From positions 3,844,001 through 3,908,000 of the forward strand of contig NZ_JAUSQU010000001.1 in NCBI RefSeq assembly GCF_030811455.1: 64,000 nucleotides of DNA. The letters are read 5' to 3'. Origin of the DNA: Streptosporangium lutulentum. Lineage in GTDB: Bacteria; Actinomycetota; Actinomycetes; Streptosporangiales; Streptosporangiaceae. Below the pieces are notes generated by a model. It searched no databases. It was given only the letters and a program-made list of their open reading frames with translations, and was not told where the DNA came from. The position numbers were made by a program, and so were the translations under genes. Below, piece after piece: positions 26,453 through 34,521 of the stretch; positions within the stretch are counted from its first letter, which is position 1, and each line of letters starts with the position of its first letter.

Positions 26453-27574
26453 TCAGCTCCGCGCCCACTCCTCGGCGAGCAGCTCGAAGGACCGGACCCG
26501 GTCGGCGTGGTCGTGGGTGATGGTGGTGACGAGCAGTTCGTCGGCGCCTGTCACGTCGCGCAGGACCCGCAGCCTCTCGGCGACGGTCCGCGGCGAGCCG
26601 ACGAACTGGGTGTCCAGCCGGTCGGCGACCAGGGCGCGGTCCTCCTCCGTCCACTCGTGAGCGGCGGCCTCCTCCGGCGACGGGAACGGCATCGCGCCCG
26701 CGCCGGTGCGGATGCTGCGCACCCACAGCCCGTACGGCGAGGCGAGCTCGCGGGCCGTGTCGTCGTCCTCGGCCACGACCACGTCGGCGGAGACGACCAG
26801 ATGGGGTGCGGTCAGGGTCTTCGAGGGCTTGAAGGCCGCCCGGTAGGCGTCGGCCGCCTCCAGCACGGTGGACGGGCTGACGTGGTAGTTCGCGGCGAAC
26901 GGCAGCCCGCGCTCCCCCGCCACCTGCGCGCTCTGCCCGCCGCTGCTGCCCAGCACCCACAGCTCCAGCTTCGCGCCCTCCCCCGGTGTGGCATGCGCGG
27001 CCAGCCCCTCGGCGGACCGGTAGGTCCCGGCCAGCAGCGCGATGATGTCGTCCACCTGATCGGCGAAGTCGGGGCTCTCCGCACCCGGCTGCTGCAGCAG
27101 CGAGCCGTACAGCGCGAAGAGCGGCGACGCGGCGAGCGCGGCGAAGGAGAACCCCTCCGGGATGAGCAGTCCGTCCACGACCCTGGCGGGCTTGGGCGGC
27201 GGCGGGGTCCTCTTCGCGAGCTCCGCGAGCTCGGTCCTGCGCTGGCCCGACCGGCCGAGGCCGAGGTCGATCCGGCCCGGATACAGGGCGTCGATCAGGC
27301 CGAACTGCTCGACGACGGCCAGCGCGGTCCGGTGGCCGAGCTGTACGGCTCCCGAGCCGACCCTGATCGTGCTGGTCGCCGCGGCCACCAGGGCGATCAG
27401 CACGGCGGGAGCCGCGCTAGCGACGCCGGGGGCGAAGTGGTGTTCGGCCACCCAGTAGCGGTGGTAGCCGAACGCCTCCGCGCGTCTGGCCAGGTCCAGG
27501 GTGTTGCGCAGCGCGTCGCCGGCCGTGCCTCCGGAGGGGATGGGTGCCAGGTCCAGGATCGACAGGGATGTCAT
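26453..27574 (-). CDS. LLM-class flavin-dependent oxidoreductase (luciferase-like)
   Basis: This 373-residue FMN-dependent monooxygenase of the bacterial luciferase-like group starts [12 protein letters not shown]. The family core is seen in [29 protein letters not shown] and [12 protein letters not shown], with a C-terminal [13 protein letters not shown]. These features place it with the MsnO8/YhbW-type subgroup. ATG 27574 overlaps the preceding stop as ATGA, so it is the last gene of the four-oxygenase operon. The substrate is unknown; partners suggest an organosulfur or similar compound. Reduced flavin must come from a reductase encoded elsewhere. Confidence 0.88.
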   Translation of the reverse strand: MTSLSILDLAPIPSGGTAGDALRNTLDLARRAEAFGYHRYWVAEHHFAPGVASAAPAVLIALVAAATSTIRVGSGAVQLGHRTALAVVEQFGLIDALYPGRIDLGLGRSGQRRTELAELAKRTPPPPKPARVVDGLLIPEGFSFAALAASPLFALYGSLLQQPGAESPDFADQVDDIIALLAGTYRSAEGLAAHATPGEGAKLELWVLGSSGGQSAQVAGERGLPFAANYHVSPSTVLEAADAYRAAFKPSKTLTAPHLVVSADVVVAEDDDTARELASPYGLWVRSIRTGAGAMPFPSPEEAAAHEWTEEDRALVADRLDTQFVGSPRTVAERLRVLRDVTGADELLVTTITHDHADRVRSFELLAEEWARS

Positions 27575-28704
27575 GACTGCCTCCCGTGCTGCGGGCTCGC
27601 GGACTGCGGACTTGCGGACTGCGGGCTCGCGGGCCGCGGACTCGCGGACCGCGGGTCCCCGTGGCGGGGGAAGGGCCTGCTGGGAATCTCCCTGCGCAGT
27701 ACGGGGGCGATCTCGGCCTGGAAGAGCTCGAGCCCGGCCCGGTGCTGCTTGTCGGTCAGGCCGTCCGCGTCGGCCTGCAGGTGCATGACCTCGTGCCCGA
27801 ACGCCGCGTGACAACGGTGGACCTTGTCGATGATCTGCTGTGGGCTGCCGACCAGGATCGAGCCGCGCTCGATCGCGTCCTCCAGCGTGGGGAAGACCGG
27901 GGTCACGCCGACCTTCCTGAACAGCTCCAGCCGGGCGTTGAAGATCGGACGGTAGGTCTCGATCGCCTCCTGCGAGGTCCTGGCCGTGTGGAAGCCCGCG
28001 CTGCCCGCGCCGACCAGGGCGTCCGCCGGATCGTGGCCGTAGAACTCCCAGCGTTCCCGGTAGTGGCGGATCAGCTCGGCGTAGGGCTCGATCGGGTTGC
28101 TGACGTTGGCGGAGAAGAGCGGGTCACCGTACCGCGCGGCGAGGTCCACCGACTCCCTGCTGGTGGCGCTGCCGTGCCAGACGCGGATCGGCCGCTGCAG
28201 CGGGCGCGGCCAGGTCTCGGCCTCCTCCAGGGAGGGCCGGAACCTGCCGGACCAGGTCACCTTGTCCTCCCGCCACAGGCGGCGGAACAGCTCGTAGCCC
28301 TCCCGGTTGCGGTCCCACTGGTCCTCGGCGGTCACGTGGAAGAGCTGGGCCTGCGCGGTGCCGTTCCCCTTGCCGATGATCAGCTCCAGGCGGCCGTCGG
28401 ACAGGTGGTCGAGGGTGGCGTAGTCCTCGTAGGCGCGGACCGGGTCGAGCAGGCTCAGCGTGGTGACCGCGGTGAACAGCTTGATCGTGGACGTCCTGGC
28501 GGCGATGTGGCTCAGCACGACCGGCGGGGAGGAGGAGATGAACGGGCGCTCGTGCCGCTCTCCGACGCCGTAGCCGTCGAAGCCGAGCTCCTCGGCCAGG
28601 ACCGCGTTCTCCACGACCTCGCGCAGGCGCGCGTTGGTGGACTTCAGCTCGCCGGTGATCGGGTTCGGCCCGTGCGCGATCAGGGTGATGGCGAGGAATT
28701 TCAT
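27571..28704 (-). CDS. LLM-class flavin-dependent oxidoreductase with repetitive C-terminal tail
   Basis: This 377-residue LLM enzyme has [15 protein letters not shown] at the start, [11 protein letters not shown], then [20 protein letters not shown] and the late [17 protein letters not shown]. The last ~25 residues are a low-complexity tail with repeats such as [15 protein letters not shown], encoded by short tandem repeats at 27593-27660 and absent from normal family members. A 23-base leader shared with the next upstream gene precedes ATG 28704. Confidence 0.87.
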   Translation of the reverse strand: MKFLAITLIAHGPNPITGELKSTNARLREVVENAVLAEELGFDGYGVGERHERPFISSSPPVVLSHIAARTSTIKLFTAVTTLSLLDPVRAYEDYATLDHLSDGRLELIIGKGNGTAQAQLFHVTAEDQWDRNREGYELFRRLWREDKVTWSGRFRPSLEEAETWPRPLQRPIRVWHGSATSRESVDLAARYGDPLFSANVSNPIEPYAELIRHYRERWEFYGHDPADALVGAGSAGFHTARTSQEAIETYRPIFNARLELFRKVGVTPVFPTLEDAIERGSILVGSPQQIIDKVHRCHAAFGHEVMHLQADADGLTDKQHRAGLELFQAEIAPVLRREIPSRPFPRHGDPRSASPRPASPQSASPQSASPQHGRQS

Positions 28705-28727
28705 CGAACCTCCTTGAGCGTGGAGAC
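28705..28727 (-). repeat. Duplicated translational leader, copy 1
   Basis: The + strand contains CTCCTTGAGCGTGGAGAC immediately upstream of the ATG at 28704. It matches the leader at 30083-30105 in 22 of 23 positions. It carries the AAGGAGG ribosome site and a short inverted CTCC/GGAG pair. Confidence 0.65.
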
Positions 28728-28756
28728 CTCGGCGGGCTCTGGCCCGGGAAAGGAGG

Positions 28757-30082
28757 TCACAGGTCGTTCTCCAGCCCCAGGTGGCCGCGTAGCGTGGTCG
28801 TCTCGTAGTCGGTGCGGAAGACCCCGCGCTCCTGCAGCAGCGGCACGACCCTGTCCACGAAGCCGTCCAGACCGGTCGGCGTGAGATGCGGCACCAGGAT
28901 GAAGCCGTCGGCGGCGTCGGCCTGCACGAACTCGTTGATCTCCTCGGCGATCCGCGCGGGCGAGCCGATGAAGGACTGCCTGCCGGTGACCTCGATGATC
29001 AGGTCACGGATGCCCAGCCGTTTCGCCTCGGCCAGGGCTCGCCACTCCGCGGCCGTCTTCAGCGGATCGCGGTGCATCCGGGCGCGGCCCTTGATGATCG
29101 AGTCTTCCGAGACGTCCGGATCGATGTCCGGCAGCGGGCCGTCGGGGTCGTAGGACGACAGGTCACGGTTCCACAGTTGCTCCAGCAGCAGGATCGCGGT
29201 CTGCGGGCTGACCTGCTGGCGGCGGATGTGGTCGGCGTTCTCCCGGGCCTCGGCGTCGGTGTCGCCGAGCGCGAACGTGACCCCGGGGAGGATCTTCAGG
29301 GAGTCCGGAGACCGGCCGTGTCCGGCGAGCCTGGACTTGACGTCGCGGTAGAAGGCCTGACCGGCCTCCAGCGTGCTGTGCCGGGAGAAGACGGCGTCGG
29401 CGGTGGAGGCGGCGAACTCCCTGCCCTCCTCGGAGTCGCCCGCCTGGAGGGTCAGCGGGTAGCGCTGCGGGCTGCGGGGCACGGTGAAGTGGCCGCCGAT
29501 GTCGAACTGGGCGCCGTGGTGGGTGAACGCCCCCGCGTCCGCCGCGGCGAACGTGCCGGCGACGGGATCGGCGACGAGATCCTCCGGGACCCAGGAGTCC
29601 CAGAGCTCTCGGGTGGTCCGCAGGAACTCCTCGGCGCGCTCGTAGCGCTGGGAGTGGTCCAGGAAGCCGCCCCTGCGGAAGTTCTCCCCGGTGAACGCGT
29701 CGGAGGAGGTGACAATGTTCCAGCCGGCCCGGCCACCGGACAGATGGTCGAGGGTGGCGAGCTTGCGGGCGATCTCGTAGGGCTCGTTGAAGGTGGCGTT
29801 GATCGTCGCGGCCAGGCCGAGGCGGTCGGTCACCGCGGCGAGGGCGGCGAGCACGGTGAGCGCGTCGGGACGGCCGACCACGTCGAGATCGTGGATCCTG
29901 CCGCGCTGCTCGCGCAACCGCTGGCCGTCCGCCAGGAAGAAGAAGTCGAATCTGCCGCGTTCGGCGGTCCGCGCGAGGTGGACGAACGAGGCGAAGTCGA
30001 TCTGGCTACCCGAGGCCGGATCGCTCCAGACCGTGTGGTTGTTCACGCCCGGGAAGTGGGCTGCGAGGATGACCTGCTTCAT
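28757..30082 (-). CDS. NtaA/SnaA/DszA-family FMN-dependent monooxygenase
   Basis: This 441-residue long-form LLM oxygenase has the family hallmarks DFASFVHLARTAERGRFDF, FFLADGQRLREQ, NEPYEIARKLATLDHLSGG and RAGWNIVTSSD, with a C-terminal DGFILVPHLTPTGLDGFVD. NtaA-type enzymes oxidise nitrilotriacetate or dibenzothiophene sulfone and related compounds, taking FMNH2 from a separate reductase. In actinomycetes such genes often serve sulfur acquisition. It is the second gene of the operon, 48 bases after the first. Confidence 0.9.
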   Translation of the reverse strand: MKQVILAAHFPGVNNHTVWSDPASGSQIDFASFVHLARTAERGRFDFFFLADGQRLREQRGRIHDLDVVGRPDALTVLAALAAVTDRLGLAATINATFNEPYEIARKLATLDHLSGGRAGWNIVTSSDAFTGENFRRGGFLDHSQRYERAEEFLRTTRELWDSWVPEDLVADPVAGTFAAADAGAFTHHGAQFDIGGHFTVPRSPQRYPLTLQAGDSEEGREFAASTADAVFSRHSTLEAGQAFYRDVKSRLAGHGRSPDSLKILPGVTFALGDTDAEARENADHIRRQQVSPQTAILLLEQLWNRDLSSYDPDGPLPDIDPDVSEDSIIKGRARMHRDPLKTAAEWRALAEAKRLGIRDLIIEVTGRQSFIGSPARIAEEINEFVQADAADGFILVPHLTPTGLDGFVDRVVPLLQERGVFRTDYETTTLRGHLGLENDL

Positions 30083-30105
30083 CGAATCTCCTTGAGCGTG
30101 GAGAC
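30083..30105 (-). repeat. Duplicated translational leader, copy 2
   Basis: This near-identical copy of the 28705-28727 leader (one base differs) precedes the ATG at 30082. The following bases out to ~30130 also resemble the other spacer, so the whole intergenic segment seems to have been duplicated. Confidence 0.65.
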
Positions 30106-30130
30106 ACCGGGCTTGGGGCCGGAGAGGGAG

Positions 30131-31309
30131 TCATCGGCGGCTCCCCGCGTAGCGGCCGGCGGGACGGGGCAGTCCGAGGTGACCGCGGAGCGTGGCCGCC
30201 TCGTACCCGGAACGGAAGGCGCCGCGCCGCTGCAACTCCGGCACCAGTCGCCTGGTGATCGCGCCGAGATCGGTCGGCAGCACGGCGGGCCGCAGCCGGA
30301 ACCCTTCCAGGCCGGCGCGGCGCCAGTCCAGGATCAGGTCGGCGAGCTCGCCGGGCGTGCCGGTGAAGATCGCCGCGTCGGAGACGTGGCCGGCACCGTC
30401 GAGCTCGTCGAGGCGGGCCTTGCGCTCGCGGGCGTCCTCGCCCACGTAGACGACCAGGTCAGCGAAGATCTTCAGCACGTCGTTGCCGATTCCCCGGACC
30501 TCTTCCACGATAGCGCGCGCCTGTTCGGCGTCGTGCGGCGTGACGTAGACGACGTCGGCGCCGCGCGCTGCGAACTCGTACGGCACCCGGGCATGGGCCA
30601 GGGCGGTGACCGGCGGCTGGCCCTGGGGCGGCCTCGGGACGATGGAGGGCCCTTTGACACTGAAGCGCGATCCCTCGAAGTCGATGTAGTGCAACCGGTC
30701 GCGGTCGACGAAGCGGCCGGTGGGCACGTCGCGGATGACCGCGTCGTCCTCCCAGCTGTCCCAGAGGCGGCGCACCACCTCGACGACGTCCGCGGCCTCG
30801 TCGAACAACTCGTGGATGAGACGGACCGTCTCGGGGTCGTCGAGGCTCTCCGGCCGCAGCCCGGGAATGTCCCGGCGGCCGAAGTGGGCGGCTTCGGCGC
30901 CGCGCCCCGAGACCTGCGCGCGCCATCCGGCCCGCCCGCCGCTGACGTAGTCGAGGGTGGCCAGGCCACTGGCGATGTGGAAGGGCTCGGTGTGCGTCGT
31001 CGTGACCGTGGGGACCAGCCCGATCCTGCCGGTCAGCGGTGCGATCCGCGAGGCGACGAGGAGGGCGTCGAAACGCCCGCGCACCTGGTCGGTGCGTCCG
31101 TCCGGGCCCTCGTGACGCGTGCTCTGCAGGGCGAGGGAATCCTCGATGGTGACGAAGTCGAGCAGACCGCGCTCGGCCTCGGCCACCAGGGCGGCCCAGT
31201 AGGCGGCGGTGAACAGGTCTTTCGGAAAGGCGGCGGGGTCACGCCAGGCCGCCGGATGCCATCCGGCTCCGTCGAGAGCGACGGCGAGGTGGAGAGAAGC
31301 TGCCGACAT
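30131..31309 (-). CDS. LLM-class flavin-dependent oxidoreductase (NtaA-like)
   Basis: This 392-residue LLM oxygenase resembles the NtaA group: SLHLAVALDGAGWHP, LVAEAERGLLDFVTIEDS, TEPFHIASGLATLDYVSGG and RAGWRAQVSGRGAEA. It is the first gene of the four-oxygenase operon (30131-31309, 28757-30082, 27571-28704, 26453-27574). Its C-terminus (RSGYEAATLRGHLGLPRP) resembles the end of the next gene, so the two may be ancient duplicates. The substrate is unknown. Confidence 0.86.
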   Translation of the reverse strand: MSAASLHLAVALDGAGWHPAAWRDPAAFPKDLFTAAYWAALVAEAERGLLDFVTIEDSLALQSTRHEGPDGRTDQVRGRFDALLVASRIAPLTGRIGLVPTVTTTHTEPFHIASGLATLDYVSGGRAGWRAQVSGRGAEAAHFGRRDIPGLRPESLDDPETVRLIHELFDEAADVVEVVRRLWDSWEDDAVIRDVPTGRFVDRDRLHYIDFEGSRFSVKGPSIVPRPPQGQPPVTALAHARVPYEFAARGADVVYVTPHDAEQARAIVEEVRGIGNDVLKIFADLVVYVGEDARERKARLDELDGAGHVSDAAIFTGTPGELADLILDWRRAGLEGFRLRPAVLPTDLGAITRRLVPELQRRGAFRSGYEAATLRGHLGLPRPAGRYAGSRR

Positions 31310-31318
31310 GTCTCAATG

Positions 31319-31349
31319 ATAACACCAAACCCCATAATCTCTACATGTT
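31319..31349 (-). promoter_or_regulatory. Candidate promoter motif of the monooxygenase operon
   Basis: This AT-rich stretch lies 10-40 bases before the first operon gene. On the + strand, ATAAC is followed after 18 bases by TACATGTT, which resembles the arrangement upstream of ssuC. Confidence 0.3.
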
Positions 31350-31433
31350 TAGTTGGTTTTTAAGAACGGATTGGCGGACTGGATCCGCTCGCCCGCCCGG
31401 CGTGCCCCACGGAGATCTGGTAGGCATTTGCGA

Positions 31434-32435
31434 GTGAAGCGCTTCCTGACCATCCTCGCGACAGCCATCCCCCTCCTGGCGGCCACCGGACCGGTGTCCG
31501 CCGCCGCCCCCAGCACGCCGCAGGTGCCGACGGGAGTCTCCGCCGGATACGTCGTCTTCGACCGCCAGACGGGCAAGATCACCTCACACCGCAACGCCCA
31601 CCGGAAGTTCCGCTCCGCGTCGGCGGTGAAGATCCTCATCGCGATCGACTACCTGGAGTCGCACAAGAGCGTCTCCACCGGCGACCTCGCGCTGCTCAAG
31701 ACCATGCTGCGGGTCAGCGACGACGACGCGGCGACCTCCTTCTGGAACCGGGGAGGCCAAGGGAAGATCATCGAGCGGGTGGCACGCAAGCTGCGACTGA
31801 CCGACACGGCTCCCCCGCCCTCAGGCTGGCCGGGTTTCTGGGGCTACACCTCGATCAGCGCACTGGACATCGCCAAGACCTACCGCTACCTGCTCGACCG
31901 CGCCGCCCCCAGGGTCAGCGACCTGATCCTCGGCCACCTGCGCAAGGCCGAGCAGTGCGGCTCCGACGGTTTCGACCAGTATTTCGGGATCCCCCGTGGG
32001 GTCCGCGGCCCGTGGGCGGTCAAGCAGGGCTGGTCCGGATACGGCTCGACGCCTCCCTCCCGATGCAGGCGGACGACCGTCCTCAAGACCACGTCGGACA
32101 CCGCCGCACTCCCCGCCACGCCCGCCGTCACCACCGCGAGCCTCTCCCACACCGCGGGGCTCCCCGCCGCGCCCGCCGTCACCACCGCGGAGCTCTCGCG
32201 CACCGCGGAACTCCCCGCGACGCCGGCCGCCGCCTCGGCGCGGGTCACACCCGCCGCCGTCCACCCGGTCCCCGACTTCGGCCGCCCGGTGCTGCACACC
32301 ACCGGGCTCGTCGGCCCGAAGGAGCGCTGGATCATGGTCCTGCTCACCGCCCACCCCTCGACGACCACCTGGCAACGCTCCACCGGCCAGGTGACGAAAC
32401 TGGCCCGGGAGGTCCACCTCAGCGGAACCTCCTGA
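31434..32435 (+). CDS. Secreted class A beta-lactamase-like serine hydrolase with repeat insert
   Basis: This 333-residue protein has a Sec signal peptide (MKRFLTILATAIPLLAATG, cut near AAA). It shows penicillin-binding/beta-lactamase-like motifs: SxxK as SAVK (S63-K66), SDD (S95) in place of SDN, and a K-x-G motif in WAVKQGWSGY. After that motif comes a 51-residue Ala/Thr/Pro insert of three 17-residue repeats, then a final domain ending HTTGLVGPKERWIMVLLTAH. Many actinobacterial relatives have no known substrate; they may act on peptidoglycan peptides or be inactive. GTG 31434 is the best start. Confidence 0.78.
   Translation: MKRFLTILATAIPLLAATGPVSAAAPSTPQVPTGVSAGYVVFDRQTGKITSHRNAHRKFRSASAVKILIAIDYLESHKSVSTGDLALLKTMLRVSDDDAATSFWNRGGQGKIIERVARKLRLTDTAPPPSGWPGFWGYTSISALDIAKTYRYLLDRAAPRVSDLILGHLRKAEQCGSDGFDQYFGIPRGVRGPWAVKQGWSGYGSTPPSRCRRTTVLKTTSDTAALPATPAVTTASLSHTAGLPAAPAVTTAELSRTAELPATPAAASARVTPAAVHPVPDFGRPVLHTTGLVGPKERWIMVLLTAHPSTTTWQRSTGQVTKLAREVHLSGTS
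32100..32252 (+). repeat. Three in-frame 51-bp tandem repeats inside the serine hydrolase gene
   Basis: Copies at 32100-32150, 32151-32201 and 32202-32252 encode TAxLPAxPAVTTAxLS-type units. The period is 17 codons, and the third copy is the most diverged. Confidence 0.75.
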
Positions 32436-32559
32436 ACCCCGGCCACAGGTCACGGGCGCGTTGTCCACCGAAGGAGGGCTTCGGGCCGGCAGGGACTTCC
32501 GTGTCTCCGACGAGGAACGTCGCATCAGCCGAGACAGGCCCCGCCACGGCGGGGTCCTC

Positions 32560-32862
32560 TCAGCCGGGGGTGCCCAGCATCTCCGGAGGATGAATCCGGT
32601 AGGCACACCTCGGGCAGTGGAACGGCATGAGGATGTCCATCACCAGCTCGTGCTGGTGGATCAGCATCCAGTCGTAGATCTGGTACAGGATGTAGATGCA
32701 GAGATGAAGCTTGTGGGCCAGGGTTCTGTACACGAAGGGCTCCTGCGGATTCCGCAGGACCTCCATGATGGCTTCCAGCTTCCGGGTCTCGACCATCAGC
32801 GCGGCCCAGTCCTGAAGCTCGCGTCGGGCCTCGTCTGACAAGGGGTTCGGTTTCAAGGGCAT
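32560..32862 (-). CDS. Small CPRC-containing protein of unknown function
   Basis: This 100-residue protein is helical for the first ~75 residues (LQDWAALMVETRKLEAIMEVL and LAHKLHLCIYILYQIYDWMLIH) and ends in FHCPRCAYRIHPPE, where a CxxC could bind zinc or iron. Its base composition is less GC-rich than its neighbours, a hint of transfer. GGGGAG lies 8 bases before ATG 32862. A perfect 11-1-11 palindrome sits 37 bases upstream, so transcription is probably controlled by a GntR-type factor. I do not recognise the family. Confidence 0.65.
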   Translation of the reverse strand: MPLKPNPLSDEARRELQDWAALMVETRKLEAIMEVLRNPQEPFVYRTLAHKLHLCIYILYQIYDWMLIHQHELVMDILMPFHCPRCAYRIHPPEMLGTPG

Positions 32863-32898
32863 GACTGGTCTCCCCAGATAGGTGGGATGAACCGAACT

Positions 32899-32921
32899 AT
32901 ATTGTATACGGTATACAATAT
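32899..32921. promoter_or_regulatory. Perfect palindromic operator, GntR-like
   Basis: Half-sites ATATTGTATAC and GTATACAATAT flank a single central G. The TTGTATAC/GTATACAA core resembles operators of FadR-subgroup GntR regulators. It lies 37 bases upstream of the CPRC protein gene. No GntR gene is present in the window. Confidence 0.7.
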
Positions 32922-33055
32922 CCCTTATGTGGCGAGTAAATTCATGCCCCAGACCGCCTCAAGGAGATATGTGGGCTTCCTAACGTCTCCGACCAGGCCG
33001 TCCCCCGCCCCGGCCGATCGGCCTCCGCGCCGACGGATCCCTTCCGCCCGGAACG

Positions 33056-33240
33056 TCACCCGGTCCCGAGCAGCGCCAGAACCGCACGGCGCGCGTCCTC
33101 GGCCGTGGCCGTCACAGAGCGCCGCCGAGGGTGGCGGCGAGGCGGCGCCCGGCGGCCTCCAGCCTCTTGAGCAGCGGCGGCAACGTTCCCGAGTCGAGCC
33201 GCAGGGCGGCGCCGAGCTCCTTGATCGTCTCCGACCGGCA
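33056..33240 (-). pseudogene. Decayed MarR/OhrR-family regulator
   Basis: One minus frame reads KELGAALRLDSGTLPPLLKR then LEAAGRR before a stop at 33112-33114; the next frame continues RRSVTATAEDARRAVLALLGTG. The first part matches the OhrR recognition-helix region. The N-terminus with the sensing Cys and the wing are missing. Its position, divergent from ohr, is where a functional ohrR normally lies. Confidence 0.65.
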
Positions 33241-33291
33241 ATCAAATCGTGCACAATGAATATGCAGAACATAAATCTAGAAGGAGAGTCC

Positions 33292-33702
33292 ATGAGCGCG
33301 CTCTACACCGCCATCGCCACCGCCTCCGGCCGCGATGGACGAGCGGTGTCCTCGGACAACCGGCTTGACGTGACACTCGCCTCACCGAAGGAGCTCGGCG
33401 GGTCGGGCGAGGGCACCAACCCCGAGCAGCTGTTCGCGGCGGGCTACGCCGCCTGCTTCGCCAGCGCGCTGCAACTGGTCGGCAAGCGGATGAAGCTCGA
33501 CGTCTCCGAGGTCTCGGTGACCGCCGAGGTGGGCCTCGTGCGGGAAGAGAAGACCTTCGGGCTGAGCGTGGCGCTGCGCGTCGAACTCCCCGACGCGTTG
33601 CACGGCGAGGAGGGCACCGCCCTGGTGGAGGCCGCCCACCAGACCTGCCCCTACTCCAATGCCACCCGGGGCAACATCCCCGTCAGCCTTGTGATCGAGT
33701 AA
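33292..33702 (+). CDS. ohr: Organic hydroperoxide resistance protein, OsmC/Ohr family
   Basis: This 136-residue thiol peroxidase reduces organic hydroperoxides with electrons from lipoylated proteins. The peroxidatic Cys is in AAGYAACFASAL (near residue 60), and the resolving Cys is in HQTCPYSNATRGN (near residue 125); both are hallmarks of Ohr. AAGGAGAG precedes ATG 33292. Its usual repressor OhrR is present only as a relic upstream, so regulation has probably changed. Confidence 0.93.
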   Translation: MSALYTAIATASGRDGRAVSSDNRLDVTLASPKELGGSGEGTNPEQLFAAGYAACFASALQLVGKRMKLDVSEVSVTAEVGLVREEKTFGLSVALRVELPDALHGEEGTALVEAAHQTCPYSNATRGNIPVSLVIE

Positions 33703-33711
33703 CCGCCCCGC

Positions 33712-34074
33712 TCAGGGAAGGGGACGGCGGCCGGCGAATCCGAGCTCGGAACGGTGATACCAGGCCAGGTCGCGGTCCCCTTCGAGCCAGCACAACCGGA
33801 CCGACACCCCGCCGAGCGTCGAGGGGAAGTCCACCAGCAGGGGCGCGATGCCCTTGACCTCGATGCTCTCCGCCTCGAACCAGCCGAGGATCTCGTCCAG
33901 GCGCGCCTCGAGCGCCTTCGCCTCCGGCAGGCCGCCGGACTCCGACACACCGTCCTCGCGAAGGTCGTGGGCGAGCTCGGCCAGCTTTCCGCGCATGCTC
34001 ACAAACTCATCGGTCCGCTTCAGCAGGGCGGGCATGAGCGCCCGCGCCTCCTTGACGGTGAAGATCCTGTCCAC
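33712..34074 (-). CDS. DUF2203-family protein
   Basis: This 120-residue cytoplasmic protein opens IFTVKEARALMPALLKRT, has a long coiled helix pair, and ends with the conserved block LLVDFPSTLGGVSVRLCWLEG then LAWYHRSELGFAGRRPLP. That end block is diagnostic of DUF2203. The function is unknown. It is convergent with ohr across 9 bases, so the two transcripts must overlap. Confidence 0.85.
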   Translation of the reverse strand: MDRIFTVKEARALMPALLKRTDEFVSMRGKLAELAHDLREDGVSESGGLPEAKALEARLDEILGWFEAESIEVKGIAPLLVDFPSTLGGVSVRLCWLEGDRDLAWYHRSELGFAGRRPLP

Positions 34075-34185
34075 CCCCGAACGTTATCGCCTCGCCGATG
34101 AGCCCGCACAGCGACCGGGCGGCCATCCGGCCGCCCGATGACCACTTTCCCACCGCCCGCCACTCGCCGCCGCCCGCCACTCGCC

Positions 34186-34234
34186 GCCGGTCGCCGGTCG
34201 CCGGTCGCCGGTCGCCGGTCGCCGGTCGCCGGTC
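34186..34234. repeat. Seven tandem copies of the heptamer GCCGGTC
   Basis: A perfect 7-bp period is maintained for 49 bases, flanked by looser GCCGCC/GCCACTC copies. It ends 12 bases before the first operator of the HTH gene. Confidence 0.85.
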
Positions 34235-34246
34235 GCAGGAAAAGCC

Positions 34247-34264
34247 TGTCAGCATATGCTGACA
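34247..34264. promoter_or_regulatory. Operator 1 of the HTH/Clp-N operon
   Basis: The perfect 18-bp palindrome TGTCAGCATATGCTGACA occurs here. Confidence 0.75.
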
Positions 34265-34273
34265 AAAATAAAG

Positions 34274-34291
34274 TGTCAGCATATGCTGACA
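34274..34291. promoter_or_regulatory. Operator 2 of the HTH/Clp-N operon
   Basis: An identical 18-bp palindrome (20 bp with the outer G/C pair) is centred 27 bp from operator 1 and ends 2 bases before the ATG at 34294. Binding would block translation or transcription initiation. Confidence 0.75.
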
Positions 34292-34293
34292 CC

Positions 34294-34521
34294 ATGGGAT
34301 CGGTAAACGAACTCGCCGAAGCCGTCGGCGGCAAGGACCCCGTGGCCGCGCTGGCGGCCGTGGCGGCCCTGCGAAGGCTCCTGGAGGAGCTTGAGGCGGC
34401 ACACGTCACCAGCGCCCGGCTCCAAGGATCGTCATGGGAGGCCATCGCCGCGGCACTCGGCGTGAAACGGCAGACGGCACACAGGAAGCACGCACACCGG
34501 ATCATCGACGGCGGGAGATGA
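34294..34521 (+). CDS. Small HTH protein, likely autoregulator
   Basis: This 75-residue all-helical protein carries a helix-turn-helix in the last third (WEAIAAALGVKRQTAHRKH). The N-terminal half is a helical dimerisation-type segment (VAALAAVAALRRLLEELEAAH). Two identical palindromes directly upstream are natural binding sites for it. Its stop overlaps the Clp-N-like gene start. Pairs of a small HTH and a Clp-N-domain protein recur in actinobacteria. The in-frame codons upstream of 34294 only translate the repeats and operators and are not part of the gene. Confidence 0.82.
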   Translation: MGSVNELAEAVGGKDPVAALAAVAALRRLLEELEAAHVTSARLQGSSWEAIAAALGVKRQTAHRKHAHRIIDGGR

